Assembly: GCA_963588535.1 (NCBI GenBank)
Contig: CAVAII010000072.1
Location: 1-20,382 of the forward strand
Direction: 5' to 3'
Length of the DNA stretch: 20,382 nt
DNA from: Scybalousia_A sp963588535
Lineage (GTDB): Bacteria; Bacteroidota; Bacteroidia; Bacteroidales; P3
Part shown: positions 8,250 to 14,974 of the stretch, one piece after another
Layout of the letters: each line of letters starts with the position of its first letter
Numbering within the stretch: the first letter of the stretch is position 1
Translations under genes and position numbers: made by a program
The notes under the pieces: model-generated
Told to the model about the DNA's origin: nothing
The model's database searches: none
What the model saw: only the letters and a program-made list of their open reading frames with translations

Positions 8250-9403
8250 TGACTAACGAATTTAAGATGGTTGCTAAAACGATGTACGGTTTAGAGGACG
8301 TTTTAGCCAAAGAGTTGGAAGGATTAGATGCGAAAAACATAAGAAAACTACACCGTGCTGTCGAATTTGAAGGCGATATGAAGTTATTGTATCGTGCTAA
8401 CTATTGTCTAAGAACGGCTCTTTGTATCATAAAACCTATACATACCTTCACTGCCAAAAACGAAACCGACCTATACAATAATGTCTACAATATGCCTTGG
8501 GAAAAATACCTCAACCCTGACGGAACTCTATTGATTGATGCCTCGGTTAGTAGTCGTATTTTCAATCATTCTTTGTATGCAGCACAAAAAGTTAAGGACG
8601 CTATATGCGATAGATTTAGAAGAAAATTCAATATTCGTCCCTCTGTCTCAAAAGAAGACCCCGATCTAAAAATAGACCTCCACATAGCCGAGGACAATGT
8701 TACTATCTCTTTCGATTCTTCGGGCGAGAAACTCTTCAAACGTGGTTATCGTCAAAGTACTCATCAGGCTCCTATTAACGAAGTTACTGCCGCTGGTATT
8801 ATTCAACTTACTAATTGGCAACGAGACTGCAATTTTATCGACCCTATGTGCGGTAGCGGTACTATTGCTATCGAGGCGGCTATGTATGCTATGAATATCC
8901 CTGCACAATATTATAGAAAAAGTTTCGGTTTCGAGAAATGGTCAGACTACAACGCTATGGATTGGAAATACGAAAAGAAATTAGCCGATAGCAAAATCTC
9001 GGACTTTGATTACGAAATCTGGGCTTCGGACGTATCCAACCAAGCCATTAACATAGCAGAAGAGAATCTCCGTTTTGCTCGCCTTAACTTCGATATCAAA
9101 CTTTTTAGGGCTGCAATGGAGGAAGGCAAACGCCCAGAAGGCAAAACCCTTGTGGTAATGAATCCCCCTTACGGCGAAAGATTAGAAGTCGAGGATATAG
9201 TATCTCTTTACGAGGCTATGGGCGATACCTTCAAACAATATTACACAGGTTGCACGGCTTACGTCCTAAGTTCTGATGTCTTTGCTCTTAAACGCATCGG
9301 CTTAAAACCAAGTAGCAAGACAACTCTATATAATGGCAATTTGGAGTGTAAACTCTTCAAATTCGAAATGTACGAAGGCAGCAAAAAAGCGAAAAAACAA
9401 TAA
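8249..9403 (+). CDS. rlmL: THUMP-domain RNA N2-guanine methyltransferase, RlmL N-terminal-like
   Basis: A 384-residue SAM-dependent RNA methyltransferase that would modify a guanine in 23S rRNA, or tRNA by homology to Trm14-type enzymes. A THUMP RNA-binding domain spans about 45-155. The Rossmann methyltransferase follows, with motif I DPMCGSGTI (198-206) and the catalytic motif IV NPPYGERL (305-312). The length corresponds to the N-terminal m2G2445 half of E. coli RlmL; the second RlmK half is absent, as is common outside Gammaproteobacteria. It is the last gene of the operon, coupled to the thioesterase by a TAATG overlap, and is followed directly by a hairpin terminator. Confidence 0.9.
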   Translation: MTNEFKMVAKTMYGLEDVLAKELEGLDAKNIRKLHRAVEFEGDMKLLYRANYCLRTALCIIKPIHTFTAKNETDLYNNVYNMPWEKYLNPDGTLLIDASVSSRIFNHSLYAAQKVKDAICDRFRRKFNIRPSVSKEDPDLKIDLHIAEDNVTISFDSSGEKLFKRGYRQSTHQAPINEVTAAGIIQLTNWQRDCNFIDPMCGSGTIAIEAAMYAMNIPAQYYRKSFGFEKWSDYNAMDWKYEKKLADSKISDFDYEIWASDVSNQAINIAEENLRFARLNFDIKLFRAAMEEGKRPEGKTLVVMNPPYGERLEVEDIVSLYEAMGDTFKQYYTGCTAYVLSSDVFALKRIGLKPSSKTTLYNGNLECKLFKFEMYEGSKKAKKQ

Positions 9404-9404
9404 T

Positions 9405-9427
9405 GATAGCACCATTATAGTGCTATC
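9405..9427. terminator. Bidirectional hairpin terminator between convergent genes
   Basis: A perfect 8-bp inverted repeat, GATAGCAC / GTGCTATC, with a 7-nt loop. It starts just after the rlmL stop codon and lies between that gene and the convergent minus-strand gene ending at 9462. On the minus strand it is followed by a T-rich run (complement of the AAAAAACAA at 9393-9401), so it should work better for the leftward transcript. The rightward T tract is weak. Confidence 0.65.
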
Positions 9428-9461
9428 ACTATTGATTTAAAGCAATGTAAAACTCTCTCAA

Positions 9462-9881
9462 TTACTCTTTCTGTCCGTTAAATATTAGTTTTCGTTTGAT
9501 ACATTTACCATCTTTGAAAGTTTCCTCTAATCTAATAAACTTTCCATGGTACGGATAATGATTGGTATATATAACCCCATCTGGTATTTCACCATCTGAA
9601 ATCATGTCTGGATCTATGTAGGTATCGTATTCGGAAATAAACTTTGCCATCGTTATCGTCCAAGTACCATCTCTATTCAAACCCATACCTCTAAACTCCC
9701 AACCCTCTTTTTCCAAAGAAGCGATTGTCTCCTTAACTTGTTCCGTTGAAACAGTTATGCGATTATTGACCTCCTCAATTGTTTTAATCGCCATTTGCTT
9801 GTCATTATCGGCTTGTGCATAACACACACCACAAACAGCACACAAAATATACACCAATATTAAGAAAAATGTCTTGTTCAT
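9462..9881 (-). CDS. Secreted protein of unknown function
   Basis: I do not recognise a family. The 139 residues begin with a clear signal peptide: MNKTFF, a hydrophobic core and a likely cleavage after CYAQA near residue 24. The mature part has a short helical region (NDKQMAIKTIEEVNNRI). It then looks beta-rich, with GWEFRGMGLNRDGTWTITMA and a C-terminal FIRLEETFKDGKCIKRKLIF. It is probably periplasmic or exported. It is a lone minus-strand gene converging on rlmL, with its own -7 box at 9945-9952. The residues give no enzymatic hint. Confidence 0.75.
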   Translation of the reverse strand: MNKTFFLILVYILCAVCGVCYAQADNDKQMAIKTIEEVNNRITVSTEQVKETIASLEKEGWEFRGMGLNRDGTWTITMAKFISEYDTYIDPDMISDGEIPDGVIYTNHYPYHGKFIRLEETFKDGKCIKRKLIFNGQKE

Positions 9882-9944
9882 AATCCTAATGTTTATTTGT
9901 TTGTTTAATATTCTTTTGAAATAACCTTATCTCTTTTAGAACGA

Positions 9945-9952
9945 CAAAATTA
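9945..9952 (-). promoter_or_regulatory. Bacteroides-type -7 box for the secreted orphan
   Basis: On the minus strand this reads TAATTTTG, matching TAnnTTTG, about 64 bp before the ATG of the 139-residue secreted protein. No strong -33 element is evident. Confidence 0.5.
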
Positions 9953-10299
9953 TAAAAAATTATAAATCAGAGACTTATTTCTTAAATATTCTCTCTCTAT
10001 TCTAAAAAATAGAAATAGATATGCAAATTAAAAACTATCCTCTTCTCAATATTCAAAGGGATCATTTGAGGTTTAGCCTTGATGTTTCAATTTTTATCTT
10101 TACACCCTTTCGTTTTTACCTCTATACCTTCTGAGTTCAGTCTCGGAACATTGACTATTAAAGGACGGCGTGTTTAGAGGGTAGAGTACAGCGTGTTTGA
10201 ATACTTAGCCTCCAAGACGTAAAAACGAAAAGGTGTAGAGATAAAAATCTAAGGGCATAGAGGTAAAAACAGTAAGATTAAGGATAAAGGTCGTTTTCT
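9953..10299. other. Non-coding intergenic stretch with repeats
   Basis: No gene is supported here; the only long open frames are featureless. The left third is plain AT-rich sequence. From about 10060 onward the DNA can be cut into units of about 21-22 bases. The most obvious are four consecutive units ending near 10291 that each contain a run of TAAAAA or TAAAGG. It includes the long inverted repeat listed separately. It ends at the promoter of the small membrane protein and dnaG. Confidence 0.6.
10090..10248. repeat. 30-bp inverted repeat with 99-bp spacer
   Basis: The left arm 10090-10119 and right arm 10219-10248 are reverse complements with only two mismatches over 30 bases. The left arm holds TACACCCTTTCGTTTTTAC and the right arm GTAAAAACGAAAAGGTGTA. 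The sequence beyond the left arm (TACCTCTATACC) also pairs with GGCATAGAGGTA at 10254-10265, so two repeat units are mirrored on each side. Transcribed, it could fold into a long hairpin. As DNA it looks like two oppositely oriented groups of the repeats of about 21 bp. Confidence 0.8.
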
Positions 10300-10332
10300 G
10301 TTGGTGGAAAAGAGAAAAATTATTATCTTTGC
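10300..10332 (+). promoter_or_regulatory. Bacteroides-type promoter for the small membrane protein and dnaG
   Basis: A -33-like GTTG at 10300-10303 is followed after 20 bp by a perfect -7 box TATCTTTGC at 10324-10332. This spacing is the Bacteroidota standard. Transcription would begin near 10339, which rules out translation starts upstream and decides the ATG at 10365 for the next gene. Confidence 0.75.
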
Positions 10333-10364
10333 AGTCTCAATCAAAAGAAAGAAAGGACAAGAGA

Positions 10365-10574
10365 ATGAAAGAACTATTGCTAATCTTGGTTATTACTGCT
10401 ATCTTGATAGTCGTTTGTGTGCTACTCTTAGGCATTAAGATTTTCTTTAAAAAGAATGGTAAATTCCCGCACACTTGTGCTTTCGATTGGCAAGAAAACA
10501 AATGCAAAGATTGCGATGGAAATTGCAAAGATTGCACCATTAACATCGGAAAAATAGACGTAAATAAATCCTAA
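10365..10574 (+). CDS. Small Cys-rich single-pass membrane protein
   Basis: A 69-residue protein with one membrane helix at about residues 4-27, then a basic FFKKNGKFP. The short soluble tail carries five cysteines (C38, C47, C50, C54, C57) in the pattern CX8CX2CX3CX2C. That cluster suggests metal or Fe-S binding. The GIKIFFKKNGKF part recalls small 'membrane or secreted' proteins common in Bacteroidota, and the Cys-rich tail is loosely like NqrM; neither similarity fixes a function. The ATG is chosen because the promoter lies just upstream. It ends 4 nt before dnaG and is co-transcribed with it. Confidence 0.75.
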   Translation: MKELLLILVITAILIVVCVLLLGIKIFFKKNGKFPHTCAFDWQENKCKDCDGNCKDCTINIGKIDVNKS

Positions 10575-10578
10575 GATT

Positions 10579-12564
10579 ATGATTAGTCAGCAAGATATTG
10601 ACAAGATTCTTGAAGCCGCCAAAATAGAAGAAGTAGTCGGTTCTTTTATAGAATTAAAGAAACGCGGTGCTAACTATGTTGCGTGCTGTCCATTCCATAA
10701 CGAGAATACGCCGTCCTTTTATGTTAATCCAGCAAGGAATATCTTTAAGTGTTTCGGCTGTGGCGAAGGTGGAAGTAGCGTTGATTTCTTAATGAAATAT
10801 CAACATTACACCTATCCCGAGGCTCTTCGGTGGTTAGCCCAAAAGTATAACATAGAAATTCACGAAAAAGAATTATCAAAAGAAGAAATATCGCAAAGGG
10901 ACGAGAAAGACTCCTTGTATCATATCAATGAGTTGGCATGTAAATACTATTATAACAATCTTTTGGAAAGCGAGGAGGGTAAAACTATCGGTCTTTCCTA
11001 TTTCGCAGAAAGAAAAATAAGCAGAAAAACTATCGACACTTGGTCGCTCGGCTATGCGAAAAAGAAAGGTGATGACTTTGCCTCTTACGCTTTGAAAGAG
11101 GGCTATAGAGAAGAGGAGTTAATCCAAAGTGGGCTTTGCCTAAAGAGTGAAAAAGACGGATCTCTCTATGATAGATTTCGTGGTAGGGTTACCTTTCCGA
11201 TTTATAACGTAGGTGGTAGAGTTTTGGGCTTTTCTGCTCGTATTCTTACAAGTGATAAGACTAAGGCGAAATATGTTAATAGCCCTGAGAGCCCTATTTA
11301 TACTAAGGGAAAGACTTTGTTCGGGCTTAATTTCGCAAGAACGGAGATCGCTAAGAAGGATCTTTGCTACTTGGTCGAGGGTAATGTTGACGCTATAATG
11401 ATGTATCAAAACGAGGTGAAGAATGTTGTTGCCTCGTCGGGTACTGCTCTAACCGAGTCGCAGGTTCGTATGATTAAGAGGTATACTACTAATGTTGCTA
11501 TCCTTTATGACGGCGATGCGGCGGGTATTCATGCGGCTATTCGTGCAACGGATATGTTTTTTAAGGAAGGAATGCATATCTCCATTATATTATTCCCTGA
11601 CGGAGACGACCCTGATAGTTTCGCTCGCAAACATACGCAAGACGAGTTCCAACAGTTTTTGAAAGACAACGCACAGAATTTTATTCTCTATCGTACTAAT
11701 TTGGCTTTGGAGGAGAATCTACAGAAAGATCCTATCAAGAAAGCAACCTTTGTACGAGAGATAATCCATTCGATATCGTTGATACCTGACGCATTGGAGC
11801 GTTCTACCTACATCGAACAATGTGCAGCGATGCTGAATATGAGAGAAGAGGTTCTTATCGACCAACTTAATAAAGAGATTGTTCATAATGCCTTCCAATC
11901 TCAAAAAGAGGCTTCGAAACAATCGCCTTCGAATGCTCCAACTATGCAAGATCAGAACGCTACTACCGATAATACTTCCGCCACACCAATACAGGAAGAG
12001 ATATCGCTAAAAGAGGAGACGTTGGAGAGGAATCTTCTAAGGATTTTGGTTAATTATGCTCCCATAACGACTAATCAGGAAGTGTTGATTGATAATAGGA
12101 TTGAGATAAGGGCGTTTAATGCAGGAGTGTTTATTCTTAATGATATAATAGGATCAGAAATTGCTTTTCTAAATCCGCTTTACAAGAAGGTTATTGATAG
12201 ATATATCGAGTATTATAAGGCAAACAATAGTGTTTTGTCTGCCGATGATCTTATGAAGGAGAACAATGCTGAGGTGAATAGTCTTTTGAGTGCTTTACTT
12301 ATGGAGAATGATCGTATAAGTATATCAAAGAATTGGGAGAAATTCGGCGTTAGTATTCCAGATATCAATTCGCCAAAGGTTATAGATGCAGATATTAAGT
12401 ACACAACGCTCTCTGCCAAACTCAACAAACTCTCTCTTATCATGGAGGACTTAAAACAGCAGATGCAAAAGAATCCTTCTGACGACAGCCTTATAGATAA
12501 TTTCTATTCTCTTACTCTTCTACGAAACAACCTCGCCCAAGAACTCAACCGATCAACATTCTAA
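10579..12564 (+). CDS. dnaG: DNA primase
   Basis: The primase makes RNA primers at the replication fork together with the replicative helicase. The 661 residues start with a CHC2 zinc-binding domain with ligands C37, H40, C58 and C61 (CCPFHNENTPSF and KCFGCGEGG). The RNA-polymerase core has YDRFRGRVTFPI at 197-208. The TOPRIM domain has EGNVD (268-272), with catalytic E268, and DGDAAG (311-316), followed by DGDDPDSF. The C-terminal part of about 200 residues is the variable helicase-interaction domain, preceded by a low-complexity Q/N/T linker near 450-480. It is the second gene after the Cys-rich membrane protein and converges on the accessory operon. Confidence 0.97.
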   Translation: MISQQDIDKILEAAKIEEVVGSFIELKKRGANYVACCPFHNENTPSFYVNPARNIFKCFGCGEGGSSVDFLMKYQHYTYPEALRWLAQKYNIEIHEKELSKEEISQRDEKDSLYHINELACKYYYNNLLESEEGKTIGLSYFAERKISRKTIDTWSLGYAKKKGDDFASYALKEGYREEELIQSGLCLKSEKDGSLYDRFRGRVTFPIYNVGGRVLGFSARILTSDKTKAKYVNSPESPIYTKGKTLFGLNFARTEIAKKDLCYLVEGNVDAIMMYQNEVKNVVASSGTALTESQVRMIKRYTTNVAILYDGDAAGIHAAIRATDMFFKEGMHISIILFPDGDDPDSFARKHTQDEFQQFLKDNAQNFILYRTNLALEENLQKDPIKKATFVREIIHSISLIPDALERSTYIEQCAAMLNMREEVLIDQLNKEIVHNAFQSQKEASKQSPSNAPTMQDQNATTDNTSATPIQEEISLKEETLERNLLRILVNYAPITTNQEVLIDNRIEIRAFNAGVFILNDIIGSEIAFLNPLYKKVIDRYIEYYKANNSVLSADDLMKENNAEVNSLLSALLMENDRISISKNWEKFGVSIPDINSPKVIDADIKYTTLSAKLNKLSLIMEDLKQQMQKNPSDDSLIDNFYSLTLLRNNLAQELNRSTF

Positions 12565-12645
12565 AACAGAATGATATTTAGTTAATAAACAAACGTTTTA
12601 AAAAATTAAATTTGTTCATTAAACTTAAAATCTTTTATTTCTATA

Positions 12646-13104
12646 TTAGAGNNNNNNNNNNNNNNNNNNNNNNNNNNNNNNNNNNNNNNNNNNNNNNNNN
12701 NNNNNNNNNNNNNNAACAAAGTAATCTTCGTTATTTGGATAAATCTCTAACAACTCCTCATTTGTTAAATGTAGATTACTTTTTACTCTTTTCAAAAATT
12801 TTATTTCTTGATAATCGATGATATTATCCGATTCTATAATATCTATAAGATCCTTTATCAAAGACAGTTCATCTTGCTTGGATAGTTCACTAACGGATAA
12901 TTTCTCAAAAATTCTACTAAAAAACAAATTACTATCCTCATTGATTTGTTTAATACAATTCTGTAAAACATTGTCTACATTCAGTGCCTTTGTTTGCTCT
13001 CTTGCCATTAAGAATTTATGCAACAAAGAAACTTCTTTTTCGTCTATCTTGCCATCGCATGTCACACAAGCGAACAAGATTTCTAATAATAATGTACTTT
13101 CCAT
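12646..13104 (-). CDS. TerB-like protein, 3' end obscured by assembly gap
   Basis: About 130 residues are readable before the run of N. The N-terminal ILFACVTCDGKIDEKEVSLL matches the TerB (tellurite-resistance) helical fold, whose hallmark is an acidic D-G-x-I-x-x-x-E loop that can bind metal. A second similar acidic stretch, IIDYQEIKFLKRV, lies near residues 96-108. The protein is predicted to be all-helical and cytoplasmic. It starts only 4 nt after the kinase-AAA stop, so it is the last gene of the operon. If the gap length is right the frame closes at 12646, but the real C-terminus is unknown. A tellurite phenotype should not be assumed; TerB domains occur in many stress and conflict systems. 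Confidence 0.7.
   Translation of the reverse strand: MESTLLLEILFACVTCDGKIDEKEVSLLHKFLMAREQTKALNVDNVLQNCIKQINEDSNLFFSRIFEKLSVSELSKQDELSLIKDLIDIIESDNIIDYQEIKFLKRVKSNLHLTNEELLEIYPNNEDYFVXXXXXXXXXXXXXXXXXXXXXL
12652..12714. other. Assembly gap (63 N)
   Basis: A run of 63 undetermined bases interrupts the 3' end of the TerB-like gene and the space between it and dnaG. The true length may differ, so the join between the core dnaG region and the accessory operon is not proven by sequence. Confidence 0.99.
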
Positions 13105-13108
13105 AACT

Positions 13109-14899
13109 CTAATATCCTATTTTTGTTCTATTACTTTTTTTAGTATCATTTTCAAACTTATTTCTTATCTCTTCGTACCTTTTTATTTCCGTATCTGATA
13201 ATGGTTTTCCACTATGAATGGCTGTTATCAAAGAATCCATATCTATTTTTTGTTTATTGTTTTTGATTGAAAGCAAAGCAGCGTCGTCAACTATCATCTT
13301 AATGGAAGCAGATGTGTAATTGTTTGTTAATCCTGCAAGTTCGTCATAATCAACTTCGCTATTAAGTGGCCGTTTTTCTAAATAGAGACGAAACATACCT
13401 TTTCTCATCTCATAATCCGGTAATGGAATATAATAATGCTTTTCTAATCTTCCTGCTCTCAAAACAGCAGAATCTAATTGATCTGGATAATTAGTACTAG
13501 CTACTACAAATACTCCTTTTTGTCCACAATTATCCAATTGAGACAAAAACTCATTAGTTTCTCCTTGTTCTCCGTTGTGTAACATTGAATTTGCTCTATT
13601 AGGAATCATAGAATTAATTTCATCAAAATAAAGAATAGTAGGGGCATTTTTTCTTGCTTTATTAAATACATCTGCTATCTGTTGTTGCGTACCGTGTACA
13701 TAAATGCTCGCTATATCGGAAGAAATAACTTTTTGAAAGTTATAACCAGTTTCTTCTGCAAACTTTTCGGCAAAGAATGTCTTACCGCAACCTGGAGGAC
13801 CATACAAAAGTATACCATTAGGTAAATTCAAACCAAAACGTTCGTATTTTTCGGGATTCTTTAAACAGTCTATAACACTTAACTGTAAAGCATCCTTTAA
13901 TTCTTGCATTCCTATTATATCCTTAAAACCATTACCTTTTTTGGAGGAAAGATTCGTAGGCTCATTAGTTTTTTCTTCTTTTTCAGATTTGTCAAGCATC
14001 TGATTATCCGAATGGCTATTAAAACTTACTACTATTTCTCCATTCAATGCTTTTATAAACTCCTCCGCTGACTGAAATCTATCTTTAACATTATTAGACA
14101 TAGACTTATTCAAGATATTCAACAACTGATTGTCTACTTCAAAAATTCTATTAGTATTAGGTATCTTCAAAGGATTTGTTCTTTCTTTTATTATAGTTTC
14201 GGTTTTTTGCTCATCATTCATATTAGATATATCGGCAAACCAAGGTGGCAAACCAAAAAGCATATTATACAAAGATGCTCCAAGAGAATACAAATCCGAT
14301 TGTATAGAATAAACGCCGTACACTGTTTCTGGTGCAGTATAGAAAGGAGATAAGCCCGTTTTGTTGAATTTTTTTCTGCTGTCAAAATAAAAACAAGTAT
14401 GTCCTAAATCTATAATCTTAGCAACTATGTCCTTATCTGAAGACATATCAAGCATAATGTTTCTAACTGTTATATCATTATGAATCAAAGGCTCTTTTTG
14501 AGTATGCAGATATCTCAAACCATCCAATACTTGTTTGGCTATCTCTTTGGCTTCGTAAATGGATAATTCTCCCTTTCGGGCTATTCTTTGAGCAATAGTT
14601 TCTCCGCTAATAAACTCATAAACAGCATAACTGAATTTGCCGTTCTCATTAGCAGACTCTCCACAAGAAATGTATTTGGTTATATTTTTATGATTAATCC
14701 TTTTGGAAACCTCTATCTCTAAAATATTCCAATTATGGTCAAATTGCTCGGCAATAAGTTTACTATGAATAAAAAGTTTTAAAAATAAGTTTGTACCTTC
14801 TTTATCCGCCACTCTGTAAGTTTGTGCATACTCACTTTCTTTTATAGGAAACTTTACTTTATATTCGCCTATATATTCGTCCTTCTTATAAAAATACAT
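13109..14899 (-). CDS. Protein kinase fused to Cdc48/Vps4-like AAA ATPase
   Basis: A 596-residue cytoplasmic fusion. Residues 10-290 form a Hanks-type Ser/Thr kinase: K41 (LFLKLF), E63 as a candidate helix-C Glu, catalytic loop HNDITVRN (D142, N147; Asn replaces the usual Arg of HRD), DLG at 164-166, TAPE at 188-191, and SDLYSLG at 201-207. The glycine loop is degenerate. After a charged linker (295-325), residues 326-580 form a classic AAA ATPase: Walker A GPPGCGKT (367-374), Walker B ILYFDE (422-427), sensor-1 STN (468-470), and arginine-finger region LRAGRLE with R481 and R484. A C-terminal GKPLSDTEIKRYEEI helix resembles that of Cdc48/Vps4 proteins. It lies downstream of hsp70, with an RNA hairpin between. 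It may remodel or phosphorylate the chaperone or its clients; targets are unknown. Confidence 0.88.
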   Translation of the reverse strand: MYFYKKDEYIGEYKVKFPIKESEYAQTYRVADKEGTNLFLKLFIHSKLIAEQFDHNWNILEIEVSKRINHKNITKYISCGESANENGKFSYAVYEFISGETIAQRIARKGELSIYEAKEIAKQVLDGLRYLHTQKEPLIHNDITVRNIMLDMSSDKDIVAKIIDLGHTCFYFDSRKKFNKTGLSPFYTAPETVYGVYSIQSDLYSLGASLYNMLFGLPPWFADISNMNDEQKTETIIKERTNPLKIPNTNRIFEVDNQLLNILNKSMSNNVKDRFQSAEEFIKALNGEIVVSFNSHSDNQMLDKSEKEEKTNEPTNLSSKKGNGFKDIIGMQELKDALQLSVIDCLKNPEKYERFGLNLPNGILLYGPPGCGKTFFAEKFAEETGYNFQKVISSDIASIYVHGTQQQIADVFNKARKNAPTILYFDEINSMIPNRANSMLHNGEQGETNEFLSQLDNCGQKGVFVVASTNYPDQLDSAVLRAGRLEKHYYIPLPDYEMRKGMFRLYLEKRPLNSEVDYDELAGLTNNYTSASIKMIVDDAALLSIKNNKQKIDMDSLITAIHSGKPLSDTEIKRYEEIRNKFENDTKKSNRTKIGY

Positions 14900-14927
14900 A
14901 TTCCTTTTGTGTTAATGATTGTCTATA

Positions 14928-14964
14928 AAGACTGACAAAACCATCAAATAATTTTGCCAGTCTT
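14928..14964 (-). promoter_or_regulatory. Intercistronic hairpin between hsp70 and kinase-AAA genes
   Basis: AAGACTGACAAAA pairs with TTTTGCCAGTCTT across an 11-nt loop: a 13-position stem with one mismatch. It fills most of the 75-nt space between the Hsp70 stop and the kinase start. The minus-strand RNA has only three U after the stem, so it is at best a leaky terminator. A processing or 3'-end stabilising hairpin that raises Hsp70 over the downstream proteins is equally plausible. Confidence 0.6.
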
Positions 14965-14974
14965 AAAAGTAAAA

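Noticed and set aside
10329..10364. Longer start for the Cys-rich membrane protein
   Set aside because: The extra residues begin inside the -7 box, upstream of the predicted transcription start.
12565..12651. dnaG terminator in the AT-rich stretch with AACAAA / TTTGTT
   Set aside because: The pairing is short and almost purely A/T, so a terminator call is not supported.
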